Below, piece after piece: positions 41,185 to 49,281 of a stretch of 49,304 nucleotides of DNA. This DNA is from SFDP01 sp051891855. Lineage in GTDB: Bacteria; Bacillota; Clostridia; Lachnospirales; Lachnospiraceae. The translations under genes and the position numbers were made by a program. Below the pieces are notes generated by a model that made no database searches, was not told where the DNA came from, and saw nothing but the letters and a program-made list of their open reading frames with translations. Where the stretch lies: the NCBI GenBank assembly GCA_051891855.1, contig JBJFFP010000034.1:1-49304 (forward strand). The letters are read 5' to 3'. Numbering within the stretch: the stretch's first letter is position 1; each line of letters begins with the position of its first letter.

Positions 41185-42531
41185 CTATTTCTTTTCATCA
41201 TATTCTTTCGTTTTGCTCAAAACGATTCCCACACAGGGAAGCAGGCCGATCAGGTTTGGAAGAACCATAAGACCGTTAAACATATCAGACATGTTCCAAA
41301 CCAGTTCTACCTTTAAAGCAGAACCTACTACCACACAGATAACTACGATAACGGAATATAGTTTTACTGCTTTTTCTCCAAAGAGAGCACGAACATTCAC
41401 TTCCCCAAAATAGTACCATCCTATAATAGTAGTAAACGCAAAAAACAGCATGCAGACAGCAATAAAAATATTTCCGAAGCTTCCAAAGCTTGCATTAAAT
41501 GCACTCTGTGCAAGAACTGCAGCTGTTTCCCCATTGGTATAAAGACCACTGGAGATGATCACCAACGCCGTTAAGGTTAAAATAATAAAGGTATCGATAA
41601 ACACGCCTATCATGGCGATTACTCCCTGGTCACAGGGGTGGTCTACCGCTGCTGTTGCATGGGCATGAGGTGTAGAACCCATACCGGCCTCATTGGAAAA
41701 AAGACCTCTTGCAACACCATAGCGCATAGCCTTCTGTACCGTAACACCTATAAGTCCTCCTCCTACTGCCTGAGGGGAAAATGCTCCCACAAAAATATCC
41801 TTTATTGACTGCACCAATGCACCGCCATTCATAAAAAGAATTACTACACAGCCAATGATGTATAACAGAGCCATAATGGGAACAACTTTTTCCGTAAAAC
41901 GGGCAATACGTTTGATTCCCCCGATAAAGATGATAGCGGCAATAATCGCAAGAACGACTCCTACTGCCAGAGAGCTTACACCAAAGGCTCCCTGGAAAGA
42001 AGATCCAATGGAGTTGGACTGAACCATATTCCCCATAAATCCCAAAGCCAGAATAATAGCTACGGAGAAAAAGCCTGCCAGAAACTTTCCAAAGGCTCCC
42101 TTAAAAATATGACGTATATAATAGATGGGGCCGCCGGAAACCACTCCGTTTTCCACCTTACGGGTAACCTGTGCCATTACCGCCTCGGCATAAATGGTAG
42201 CCATCCCGAAGAAGGCACTGACCCACATCCAGAAAATTGCACCGGGGCCGCCGGCTGCAATGGCTGTTGCCGCCCCTGCAATATTACCGGTTCCTACCTG
42301 AGCCGCAATGGCTGTGGTCAAGGCCTGAAAGGAGCTGAGTCCATGTCCGTCATGTACACCATGAAGAGAAAAGTTTCCGAAAAGCATTTTCATTCCGGGA
42401 ACAAACTTTCTGATCTGAATAAACTTCAGTCTGAAGGTATAAAAGATACCTGTTCCTGTCAATAGAATAAGCAGTGCATAATCCCAGAGAAAACCGTTTA
42501 CTGCTTCTACCACACCAGCTATAAAATCCAT
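41185..42531 (-). CDS. Sodium:alanine/glycine symporter family protein (AGCS)
   Basis: This membrane carrier takes up alanine or glycine with sodium. The 448-residue protein has about 10-11 hydrophobic segments and the AGCS motifs GTGNIAGAATAIAAGGPGAIFWMW (residues about 80-103), GGPIYYI, and LFSNEAGMGSTPHAHATAAVDHP followed by GVIAMIGVFIDT. A tandem glycine riboswitch and terminator precede it, so glycine is likely its substrate or regulator. Confidence 0.95.
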   Translation of the reverse strand: MDFIAGVVEAVNGFLWDYALLILLTGTGIFYTFRLKFIQIRKFVPGMKMLFGNFSLHGVHDGHGLSSFQALTTAIAAQVGTGNIAGAATAIAAGGPGAIFWMWVSAFFGMATIYAEAVMAQVTRKVENGVVSGGPIYYIRHIFKGAFGKFLAGFFSVAIILALGFMGNMVQSNSIGSSFQGAFGVSSLAVGVVLAIIAAIIFIGGIKRIARFTEKVVPIMALLYIIGCVVILFMNGGALVQSIKDIFVGAFSPQAVGGGLIGVTVQKAMRYGVARGLFSNEAGMGSTPHAHATAAVDHPCDQGVIAMIGVFIDTFIILTLTALVIISSGLYTNGETAAVLAQSAFNASFGSFGNIFIAVCMLFFAFTTIIGWYYFGEVNVRALFGEKAVKLYSVIVVICVVVGSALKVELVWNMSDMFNGLMVLPNLIGLLPCVGIVLSKTKEYDEKK

Positions 42532-42569
42532 AATGTTCTTCCCCTTATCTTATTATACATAAGCTGCAC

Positions 42570-42600
42570 AAAAAAAGTTCAAGGAGAAAATCCTTGAACC
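42570..42600 (-). terminator. Riboswitch expression-platform terminator
   Basis: On the minus strand GTTCAAGGA pairs with TCCTTGAAC around a 5-nt loop, followed by an unbroken run of seven T. It lies in the leader, about 40 bp before the symporter start, so transcription can be stopped there in response to the upstream aptamers. Confidence 0.92.
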
Positions 42601-42660
42601 ATACGTTATTTCCATGATAAGAGCAACAAAGCACACTCGTCCTCTGTTTCTTATAAGATA

Positions 42661-42845
42661 ACGCTGTCCTTTTGCCTGAGAGATTCGCGGCTGATTAACA
42701 CCACTTTCACCTTCGGCACCCATATACTGAGATTCTCCAGCGGTCCATCCAGCTACAGTCCTATTTCCGTCCGTAAACGAAAACCCCTGAGAGTATTACT
42801 CCTTCGGTGGGCTTAGTGCCACTTTCCTGCAACCTTCTATTGGCT
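42661..42845 (-). ncRNA. Tandem glycine riboswitch
   Basis: On the minus strand two aptamer cores follow each other. The first has CACCGAAGGAGTAA and ACTCTCAGGGG with a trailing GGAAATAGGACTG. The second has TGGAGAATCTC, GTGCCGAAGGTGAAA and AATCTCTCAGGCAAAAGGACAG. GCCGAAGG and CTCAGGCAAAAGGACAG are conserved glycine-aptamer sequences. The downstream terminator suggests transcriptional control of the AGCS symporter. Whether glycine turns the gene on or off cannot be read with certainty; for an uptake carrier, repression is plausible. Confidence 0.95.
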
Positions 42846-42866
42846 TCTTATGTAATTATAGGCTTC

Positions 42867-42895
42867 ATTATACTAATCCATTAAAGCAGTGTCAA
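42867..42895 (-). promoter_or_regulatory. Consensus promoter for the riboswitch-symporter transcript
   Basis: On the minus strand TTGACA (42890-42895) and TATAAT (42867-42872) are separated by 17 bp: a perfect sigma-A promoter. Control therefore must come after initiation, through the riboswitch. Confidence 0.92.
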
Positions 42896-42934
42896 TCCGA
42901 AAAATTGCATTTTTTTTCGTACACTGAAGACAGG

Positions 42935-43669
42935 TTATTCCTTCTGAGCCATACGCCTGCCAAGCTCACTTAAGGTAACCTCATAGGCAGCTCTCTCACG
43001 CTCAAGCCAGGAAGTATTGAGTCCACCTTCAGCCGCCTTCTTTTCGGGCACTAACCGTTCGGTCAGATAAATCAGAAAATCGGGATTTTTTACCAAAAGG
43101 GGACCTGTCAGATGAGTACCGAAGAAATTCTTTACCCAAATTCCTTCCATTCCTCCTAATCCTTCATTTCCCAGTCCCATTTTCACCGTAAAAAGCGGAG
43201 TGTCGATTCCGGTAATGGTACTGCATTTATTGATAAACCCTACCAGTGGATTTTGGCTGCCTTCCATGATGAAAATAGCATCTCCTGTAGTTCTTGTCCT
43301 ATTCTGCTCCTTAACCCGAAAAGGAAAAATATCCATTCCCTTCCATTCTTTTCCGGAAGCATCCGTAAGAGAATGCCCTAAAAGCTCAAAGGAATTACCG
43401 GTCATCAGAAGAATTTTACCGCTGTCAATATAGTCCTGCAACTCCTTTCGATAAGCAAGCAAATGCTCAAGCACCTGCTTCTGGTTTCTCTCTGTTCCTG
43501 AGCCTGTATAAATAAAATCATACGCTTCAAGCTTCAAGCTGTCCCCCAGCGAAAGGCAGTCCAATTCATATTCGATTTCGTTTTTTTCCAGCATACGGCA
43601 CAGGGCACGGATATTTCCATACTCTCCGTAGAGGTTCATGATATCATGATATAGATGCAGTAGTTTCAT
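42935..43669 (-). CDS. gatD: GatD-like type 1 glutamine amidotransferase, catalytic residues not conserved
   Basis: GatD supplies ammonia to MurT, which amidates D-glutamate in lipid II. The 244-residue protein has the family N-terminus LLHLYHDIMNLYGEYGNIRALC, YTGSGTERNQKQVL, and GFINKCSTI and GTHLTGPLL blocks. At the nucleophile elbow, where family members read (I)CGGYQ-LG, this protein reads MTGNSFELLG (89-98), with no Cys; where family members read LHGP it reads LTGP (187-190), with a His two residues earlier. It may use another mechanism or have lost glutaminase activity. The ATG at 43669 has GGAGAAAAC upstream. It lies 14 bp after murT. Confidence 0.83.
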   Translation of the reverse strand: MKLLHLYHDIMNLYGEYGNIRALCRMLEKNEIEYELDCLSLGDSLKLEAYDFIYTGSGTERNQKQVLEHLLAYRKELQDYIDSGKILLMTGNSFELLGHSLTDASGKEWKGMDIFPFRVKEQNRTRTTGDAIFIMEGSQNPLVGFINKCSTITGIDTPLFTVKMGLGNEGLGGMEGIWVKNFFGTHLTGPLLVKNPDFLIYLTERLVPEKKAAEGGLNTSWLERERAAYEVTLSELGRRMAQKE

Positions 43670-43683
43670 GTTTTCTCCCATTC

Positions 43684-45009
43684 CTACTCTGTCTTTACTC
43701 TGGTCAGGAACTTGTCCTTATCGGAAAAGCAGGTAATAACATAGATTTTTTCCTTACAGTCATTATCCAGAGCTGCCACGGCTTTCTCCACCGTATCCAG
43801 AACGATAATTTTATCCTGGGGAATATGGGTATAGGAAAACCGTACTGCCAGATCATTGCAGTAGGCTCCGGCCAAAAAAATCCTCTTTACATTATCCTTA
43901 TCCAAAAGGTGAAAATCGATATCCCAAAGCCAGGAAACGTCACCGGTGAAATATTTTCTGCTGATGGCATCTACAATGACCAATACATCACAGCCTTCTT
44001 TGTCTGCTGCTGCAAGGCGGATGGACTGATTATAAGAAATACTGTTTTCATGCTTGGAGGTCAACAGCGTTCCCCTTCTGTTCCCCAAAGTAAAGGTGAC
44101 CACACGCCCGTTCTTCAGTACATAATTATTTAAATGCGGAACAATTTTCTCTCCTTCAATTCCCGTCAGGGAAGCCACCGTAAAGGCTGCCAGAATATTA
44201 TAAATATTATACAGGGATTTCAATGCCAGCTTGATTTCATACCGTCCATTAATCACAGCTGTCCCCTTCTCAAGATCTGCGGAGGTAACCGTATAGGCTG
44301 TCTCATTACGTTGATGGCCGCAATGTCCACAATGGTAAAATCCGATATGGTTATAATGATATCCGGTGTAAGTCATGGGCTGTTTACAATGGGGGCAGTA
44401 AGCTCCATCATGATAAACTCCTACAAATTCCGTGGTATCCGTACTCAATTCCCCTACGCCAAACCAGACAACATTCTTTTTCCCATAACCAAAACAGGAT
44501 ACATAAGGATCATCTGCATTTAAAATCAACTGTGTCTCATCATGAATACTGTCTGCCAGAGCATCATAAACCCATTCGGGATGGCCATTTCTGGTAAGCT
44601 GATCCCGATAAAGATTGGTAATCACATAATGGGTAGGAGTGATATATCTAAAGGTATAACGGGCAAAACGCTCATCGCTTTCAATCAGTAAAATATCCGC
44701 AGTCACCTTCCCTCCCAAGGTACAGCTATCCAATACCAAGGTAGTAACTCCTTCAATCTGATTAGAGCCTTCTCTATTCCAGGCAACCTTTTTCCCATTA
44801 GCTGTCAAAATATGAGCAATCATTTCTACCGTGGAAGTCTTTCCGTTACTTCCGGTAACCGCAATAATATAGGATGGAAGAGAAATCCGCTGTAAAATAT
44901 CCGGGCAGATTTTCAATGCAATCTTGCCCGGCAGGGAGCTTCCTTTTCCGATTATTTTTCCCACAAAACGAAGTAGTTTACAAGTAATAATGGTCAGTGC
45001 TGTTTTCAT
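43684..45009 (-). CDS. murT: MurT-like Mur ligase (lipid II isoglutaminyl synthase subunit)
   Basis: MurT activates D-glutamate of lipid II with ATP for amidation. The 441-residue protein has the Mur ligase P-loop AVTGSNGKTSTVEMIAHIL, NREGSNQIEGVTTLVL, LLIESDER, YVITNLYRDQLTRNG and NADDPYVSCFG, and a four-Cys zinc ribbon (CPHC, CGHC, about 205-232) as in known MurT. In the C-terminal domain the usual KNPAG-type loop reads SKHENSISYNQ, a departure that parallels the changes in its GatD partner. ATG preceded by GAAGGCGA, 7 bp after the lipoprotein gene. Confidence 0.88.
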   Translation of the reverse strand: MKTALTIITCKLLRFVGKIIGKGSSLPGKIALKICPDILQRISLPSYIIAVTGSNGKTSTVEMIAHILTANGKKVAWNREGSNQIEGVTTLVLDSCTLGGKVTADILLIESDERFARYTFRYITPTHYVITNLYRDQLTRNGHPEWVYDALADSIHDETQLILNADDPYVSCFGYGKKNVVWFGVGELSTDTTEFVGVYHDGAYCPHCKQPMTYTGYHYNHIGFYHCGHCGHQRNETAYTVTSADLEKGTAVINGRYEIKLALKSLYNIYNILAAFTVASLTGIEGEKIVPHLNNYVLKNGRVVTFTLGNRRGTLLTSKHENSISYNQSIRLAAADKEGCDVLVIVDAISRKYFTGDVSWLWDIDFHLLDKDNVKRIFLAGAYCNDLAVRFSYTHIPQDKIIVLDTVEKAVAALDNDCKEKIYVITCFSDKDKFLTRVKTE

Positions 45010-45016
45010 TCGCCTT

Positions 45017-46348
45017 CTATTCCTCTAAAAATTCTTTCAGGGAAGCAATGCGGTCATTGTCTATAATCTCAACACATTCCTCCACCGAAATTTCTCCCAA
45101 CATCAGTCGAAGTAACGCCTTTCCCCCTAAAACCTGATTAAAACCAATGATTTTAGGCTGTGCAAGGGAAGCACGAATCAGGGCATCCACATTTTCTTTG
45201 TTTTCCTCGTATTGAACCGACTTCACATTGGTAGTCTGCCCCTTGAATACAGAATCTGTGGAAATTCCCTCAAAGGCAATATTATAATTCTCAGGTTCTG
45301 CCATAAAATTAATAAACTCCACAGCTATTTCTACATTTTCACCGTTTTTGTTTGCCATAATCAGATTAACATTACCCTCTTCGTAAGTCCCTTCCTCACA
45401 GGTTCCCATGAAAACAGGCATTATTCCAAAATCCTCAACCTGATATAAATAATCTTCCTCATTATAGTCTGTGTCAAACCAGGTATCCCAGACAAACATC
45501 ATGGCAGCCTCACCGGTTCCCAGGATTTCGCTGCTGTAATCCCAGGTATCGGTGGAATAGATTTCTCCGAAATAGCCTTTGTCAGCAGCCATCTTAAACC
45601 ACTCACACATGGAAATAAACTCCGGAATATCTGCGTAGGTCATTTCTCCCGTGTTCAACCCTTCAATGTATTCCGGATGTTCCTCTAAAACCGGATCCAG
45701 GGCAAACTGATAAAAAACCGGCCACCCATCAGAAGCAGCCAGATAAATAGGCTGGATACCATTTTCCAAAAGCTTATCACAGACCTCATTAAATTCAGTC
45801 TGTGTCCTGGGAATATCCAGCTCCAAATCGGCAAAAATCCGCTTATTATAAAAGCAGCCGGAATGAGAAGATTCCCAGAAGGGAAGTCCCACAATCATAT
45901 TGTTGTAGGTAACCTGGGGCAGGATAGAGTCCTCTAGAGCTAAAACCCATTGGGCATCCGACCAATCCACAAAATTTTCCTCGGGATTAAATTTATATAA
46001 ATAAGAATTACCGAAATGAATGTATAAATCCGGTATGTCTCCGCTTTCAAATTTGGCCAGTGAAATCGCTTCAGAATTACTACTCTCAAATCCCTGACAA
46101 TCGATTCGGTTCCCGGTTTCAGCTTCGTACATGGCGATAATCTTCTGCAGATACGTTTTTGACAAATCATCCCCATGGCCGTAAAGTGTCAGCGTAACAC
46201 CGGAAGTATTCTCCGGGGAATCGAAGCTGACCGTTTCTGCAAATGTCTGTTCATCATTTTCCGATATGGTCGCGCTACCATCACTGCAGCCTAAAAGAAT
46301 CAGAGCAGGAAAACTACAAATAATCAGCGACAGAATCCATCTTTTCAT
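45017..46348 (-). CDS. Extracellular solute-binding lipoprotein (ABC family 1)
   Basis: It is a substrate-binding lipoprotein, by family probably for a sugar or oligosaccharide, anchored outside the membrane. The 443-residue protein has a lipoprotein signal peptide (KRWILSLIICSFPALILLGC, lipobox LLGC with the lipid Cys about residue 20), then a typical bilobal domain with Trp and Tyr-rich ligand regions (AAMMFVWDTWFDTDYNEED). The ATG at 46348 has GGAGGGC upstream. No permease or ATPase genes are next to it; instead murT follows by 7 bp. A TATAAT (46387-46392) without a good -35 lies upstream. Confidence 0.88.
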   Translation of the reverse strand: MKRWILSLIICSFPALILLGCSDGSATISENDEQTFAETVSFDSPENTSGVTLTLYGHGDDLSKTYLQKIIAMYEAETGNRIDCQGFESSNSEAISLAKFESGDIPDLYIHFGNSYLYKFNPEENFVDWSDAQWVLALEDSILPQVTYNNMIVGLPFWESSHSGCFYNKRIFADLELDIPRTQTEFNEVCDKLLENGIQPIYLAASDGWPVFYQFALDPVLEEHPEYIEGLNTGEMTYADIPEFISMCEWFKMAADKGYFGEIYSTDTWDYSSEILGTGEAAMMFVWDTWFDTDYNEEDYLYQVEDFGIMPVFMGTCEEGTYEEGNVNLIMANKNGENVEIAVEFINFMAEPENYNIAFEGISTDSVFKGQTTNVKSVQYEENKENVDALIRASLAQPKIIGFNQVLGGKALLRLMLGEISVEECVEIIDNDRIASLKEFLEE

Positions 46349-46459
46349 TCCACAGCCCTCCAAAAGAATCCTATCATTACTTTCTTATTATACCTAATCC
46401 CGCTCTTCTTATCTATGATAAATTTTCCTGATTCTGAATATTTTCTTCGAAATATCTGT

Positions 46460-46651
46460 TTAAATCTCCTGCGGCATGATGATTGCTGCCAAAATATAGA
46501 TAAGCAGCCCCGATCCCAATCCCCCGATGGTGAGAATCACCCAAAGCAGACGAATCAGTGTGGGATCGATATTAAAATACTCTCCTATTCCTCCGCATAC
46601 TCCGCAAATCATTTTGTTATTACCTGATTTTTTCAATTTTTTCTGTTCCAT
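46460..46651 (-). CDS. PspC domain protein
   Basis: PspC proteins are small membrane sensors of envelope stress. The 63-residue protein has the whole PspC pattern: MICGVCGGIGEYFNIDPTLIRLLWVILTI followed by a second hydrophobic stretch ending IMPQEI. The ATG at 46651 has GGAGGAAAAT and is preferred over 46693. It is the last gene of a PadR-DUF1700-DUF4097-PspC operon. Confidence 0.88.
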   Translation of the reverse strand: MEQKKLKKSGNNKMICGVCGGIGEYFNIDPTLIRLLWVILTIGGLGSGLLIYILAAIIMPQEI

Positions 46652-46705
46652 ATTTTCCTCCTGTTGTGCTTTCTCCTTAATTGCTGCATCCATTAAGGGC
46701 TATCC

Positions 46706-47521
46706 TTATTCAGTATTCTCTAAAAAATCAATGTCTATCTGTCCCATTCCACATTCTGCATTTATTTTCCATTCAGCCTGATTATCTATCTTTTTTTCTT
46801 TACCCAAGCCGGAAAGCATTCTGTTTCCATAGGAAATATTCCCTATTCCGCACTCCAGCGTATAATCATAATCCGTTTCTTTTCCTGCCAGGGTTAACTC
46901 TATGGAACCCACTCCACATTCCAAATCAATCTTTTTCCCTATACAGGAATTTGCCCAAAATCTTCCTGCCCCCACCTGAACCTCCAGCTCCTGTATAGCT
47001 TCCAGATGCTCTGCCTCCAACGAGCCCAGCCCCAGTTCAATCTTAAGGCGGTCTGCAGACAGGTCTGCAATATCCATTCTGCCGGCTCCCAGCTCAACCT
47101 CCACCTGTTCAAATACCTTTCGGGGAAGATACAGCTCGATTGGCGTAGAGGCATCAAACCCATTATCTTTAATCACCAAGGTTTTCCCCTTTTGCTCACA
47201 GGAAAACCTTCCCTGACCTTCATAGTATATAACAGTATTGTCTTCTGAGGGAAGAATATTCATAGCCCCTCTTCCCATACTGATTTTCAGGGAGTCAATT
47301 TCTTCTGATAAAAAACTGCCGCCTTGTTTCTTCCCTGCTATTTCTCCCTCCAATAGTAAATTATCCTCTCCCAGATTCAAATTCAAGTGAATACCTTTCC
47401 AATTAATTGATAAAAATTCAGATGGCCGGGCACCCAGGACTGCTCCTGCTGTCAACCCGATGATACCCAGTACCAGGGCCACCGCAATGATACTATATAT
47501 AATTTTAGAAATTTTCTTCAT
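46706..47521 (-). CDS. DUF4097 (toastrack) protein
   Basis: It has no known catalytic role. The 271-residue protein has an N-terminal membrane helix (about 6-28) and then a repetitive beta domain with recurrent short motifs: KISMGRGAMNI, VEVELGAGRMDI, KIELGLGSLEAE, LEVQVGAGRFWA, LECGVGSIEL, LECGIGNISYG and NAECGMGQIDI. Each repeat is about 20-25 residues with Gly-x-Gly turns, typical of a beta-helix/toastrack fold. Its ATG shares one base with the stop of the DUF1700 gene. It probably acts outside the membrane in envelope-stress sensing together with its neighbours. Confidence 0.85.
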   Translation of the reverse strand: MKKISKIIYSIIAVALVLGIIGLTAGAVLGARPSEFLSINWKGIHLNLNLGEDNLLLEGEIAGKKQGGSFLSEEIDSLKISMGRGAMNILPSEDNTVIYYEGQGRFSCEQKGKTLVIKDNGFDASTPIELYLPRKVFEQVEVELGAGRMDIADLSADRLKIELGLGSLEAEHLEAIQELEVQVGAGRFWANSCIGKKIDLECGVGSIELTLAGKETDYDYTLECGIGNISYGNRMLSGLGKEKKIDNQAEWKINAECGMGQIDIDFLENTE

Positions 47522-48234
47522 TAAATAGCACCTGCCTTTCTAAAGGGCCACTGTGCCAGATTCACTACTGTACGAATCAGCCAGGGTATACCGGTCAGAA
47601 TACACTTTAACATCAGCCAGCTAATCAGCAATCCCAAAGCAAACAACAGACACCCACAGCCTGCCATGGCCAGACCCACAGCCGGGGAAGCAAAAAAGTT
47701 TATCATTCCTACTCCAATATACACTGTACCACTGATTAAAATAGCAGCCCCTGTCACCAGCAGACTAAGTATTACTGCCACTATGGCCACCGCAATTCCT
47801 AAAACCGCCCCTAATACTCCCAGAATAATGGGAAGAATTATGGGAATACCGATTACACATAAAAGAATAATGGCTACTATTTTCCAGCCGTTATTGATAT
47901 TGCTCTCTTTACTCTCTTCGGATATACCACCATACCCGGTATCAGCCTCCTTCCCGTTTTTCTTTTCTTCTTCTACAATCATTTCCATTGCATCCCGAAA
48001 ACGCGTATCCTCATAGCCCTGCTCAGAATATTCTGCAGTCTGCTCATTAAAACCCGCTTTAATCTTTTGAGCCACCTGCACAGGACTGCCCAGATCCTTT
48101 AAAACCTGCTCTTCGTTTTCCTCCCCTGCATCATCAAGATAATCCTCATAATATTGAAGAGCCTCTCTGCGTTCATTCTCTGAAATGTCCCACAGGAGCT
48201 TCTCCAAATGCTCCATAAATTCCTTTCTTGCCAT
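47521..48234 (-). CDS. DUF1700 (HAAS domain) membrane protein
   Basis: The HAAS domain often pairs with PadR regulators. The 237-residue protein has an N-terminal helical domain (RKEFMEHLEKLLWDISENERREALQYYEDYLDDAGEENEEQVLKDLGSPVQVAQKIKAGF in shortened form: about residues 3-62), an acidic linker, and four to five hydrophobic segments in the C-terminal half (about 118-220). AAATGGATGG overlaps upstream; ATG at 48234 follows padR by 23 bp. It likely relays PadR-linked control to the membrane. Confidence 0.88.
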   Translation of the reverse strand: MARKEFMEHLEKLLWDISENERREALQYYEDYLDDAGEENEEQVLKDLGSPVQVAQKIKAGFNEQTAEYSEQGYEDTRFRDAMEMIVEEEKKNGKEADTGYGGISEESKESNINNGWKIVAIILLCVIGIPIILPIILGVLGAVLGIAVAIVAVILSLLVTGAAILISGTVYIGVGMINFFASPAVGLAMAGCGCLLFALGLLISWLMLKCILTGIPWLIRTVVNLAQWPFRKAGAI

Positions 48235-48257
48235 CCATTTCTCCTCTCTCAGTCTAT

Positions 48258-48581
48258 CTACTTTTCCTGTTTATCACTGAATAAATTATTAATCTTGGTT
48301 GTGTAAACCTTCCATTCTGCCTTATAAAGGCTGAGCTGAATACTGCCCACCTCTGTAATCTGATAATAACGTCTGTTTCTCCCGCCAAATTCTCTGTCAT
48401 AAGTATTTAGACAACCATCCTTCTGCAGACGTCTGAGTACCGGATAAAGTGTGGACTCGGATACTTCCAGTGCCTGCCGCACATCCTGGGTAATCTTATA
48501 ACCATATGTGCCTTCTGCCTCTTTGGATACTACCGCCAGTACAATGGCATCTAAAAGTGCCGCTCCTGTATTGAATACCAT
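48258..48581 (-). CDS. PadR family transcriptional regulator
   Basis: It is a DNA-binding winged-helix regulator. The 107-residue protein has the PadR pattern LLDAIVLAVVSKEAEGTYGYKITQ, SESTLYPVLRRLQKDGCL and the C-terminal dimerisation helix GSIQLSLYKAEWKVYTTKIN. It starts at ATG 48581 with AGGAGGAGACC upstream. It is first in the operon with DUF1700, DUF4097 and PspC, and a perfect palindrome overlaps its promoter, which suggests autorepression. Confidence 0.93.
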   Translation of the reverse strand: MVFNTGAALLDAIVLAVVSKEAEGTYGYKITQDVRQALEVSESTLYPVLRRLQKDGCLNTYDREFGGRNRRYYQITEVGSIQLSLYKAEWKVYTTKINNLFSDKQEK

Positions 48582-48613
48582 GGTCTCCTCCTCTCGATTT
48601 GTTTTTATAAATA

Positions 48614-48640
48614 TATAATATTGTACGTTGTATAATATTG
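48614..48640 (-). repeat. Two direct repeats in the padR leader
   Basis: TATAATATTGT occurs twice on the plus strand, 17 bp apart (48614-48624 and 48631-48641). They lie between the padR promoter and its start codon and could be a second binding site, or A/T-rich leader sequence. Confidence 0.5.
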
Positions 48641-48647
48641 TTGTTTG

Positions 48648-48681
48648 ATAATACTATATTCTATATAGTATTATTTGTCAA
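48648..48681 (-). promoter_or_regulatory. padR promoter with overlapping palindromic operator
   Basis: On the minus strand TTGACA (48676-48681) and TATAGT (48653-48658) are 17 bp apart. A perfect inverted repeat with 12-bp arms (48648-48659 and 48663-48674, 3-bp centre) covers the spacer and the -10 box. This is the expected place for a repressor site, and PadR is the natural candidate. Confidence 0.85.
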
Positions 48682-48695
48682 TGGGTATTTGAAAT

Positions 48696-48752
48696 AAAAA
48701 AAGCCTCCGGGTCAAAACAGCACCAACTGAAATCGACTGCAGAAGCTTTTTT
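48696..48752 (-). terminator. Terminator after the tyrosine phosphatase gene
   Basis: On the minus strand AAAAAAGCTTC pairs with GGAGGCTTTTTT (one G-U pair, one unpaired base) around a long loop and ends in TTTTTTTATTTC. It separates the phosphatase gene from the padR operon promoter. Confidence 0.55.
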
Positions 48753-48804
48753 CTTTTTCACTTTTCAAATAGAATGATAGAACAAAATCATTCGTAAAAC
48801 TATA

Positions 48805-49281
48805 CTAATCTTCTTTATCCAACAGATATTGCAAAAGACCGGTACAGCCTTCCTTTACATCCCGATAGGTTGTCTCAAAATCTCTGGTATACCAGGGATC
48901 TGCAATAGACGCCCCTGGACGGTCCGTATAGTCCAGAAGGAGACTTACCTTTTTCTCCTTATCAGCTCCAATGATTCTACTGATATTTCGCAGGTTATTA
49001 GTATCCATACAGATTAAATAATCGTAGCGGTCATAGTCCTTCTTTGTTACCTGAACCGCCCTTTTCCCCTGGCAGCCAATTCCATGCTTTGCCAGCTCTT
49101 CTCTCGCCGGGGGATAGACCGGATTACCGGTTCCATTCCATATTTCATCTCGGCTGGTGGCTGCAGAGGCGACATGGAAATGGTGGCTAAGTCCCTGTTT
49201 TTCTAACATATCTTTCATAACAAATTCTGCCATGGGGGAACGGCAGATATTGCCGTGGCAGATGAATAATACTTTTATCAT
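48805..49281 (-). CDS. Low-molecular-weight protein tyrosine phosphatase
   Basis: It removes phosphate from tyrosines, often on proteins that regulate polysaccharide synthesis. The 158-residue protein begins with the catalytic loop VLFICHGNICRSPMAEF (Cys 8, Arg 14, the CX5R motif) and has the acid motif DPWYTRDFETTY with the general-acid Asp near 130. Length is normal. GAGAGGTTATAAG precedes the ATG. No tyrosine kinase is nearby; the upstream partner may lie beyond the window. Confidence 0.95.
   Translation of the reverse strand: MIKVLFICHGNICRSPMAEFVMKDMLEKQGLSHHFHVASAATSRDEIWNGTGNPVYPPAREELAKHGIGCQGKRAVQVTKKDYDRYDYLICMDTNNLRNISRIIGADKEKKVSLLLDYTDRPGASIADPWYTRDFETTYRDVKEGCTGLLQYLLDKED

Noticed and set aside
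48614..48640. Direct repeats as a CRISPR-like or VNTR array
   Set aside because: Only two copies, 11 bp each, in an A/T-rich leader; no array or cas genes.
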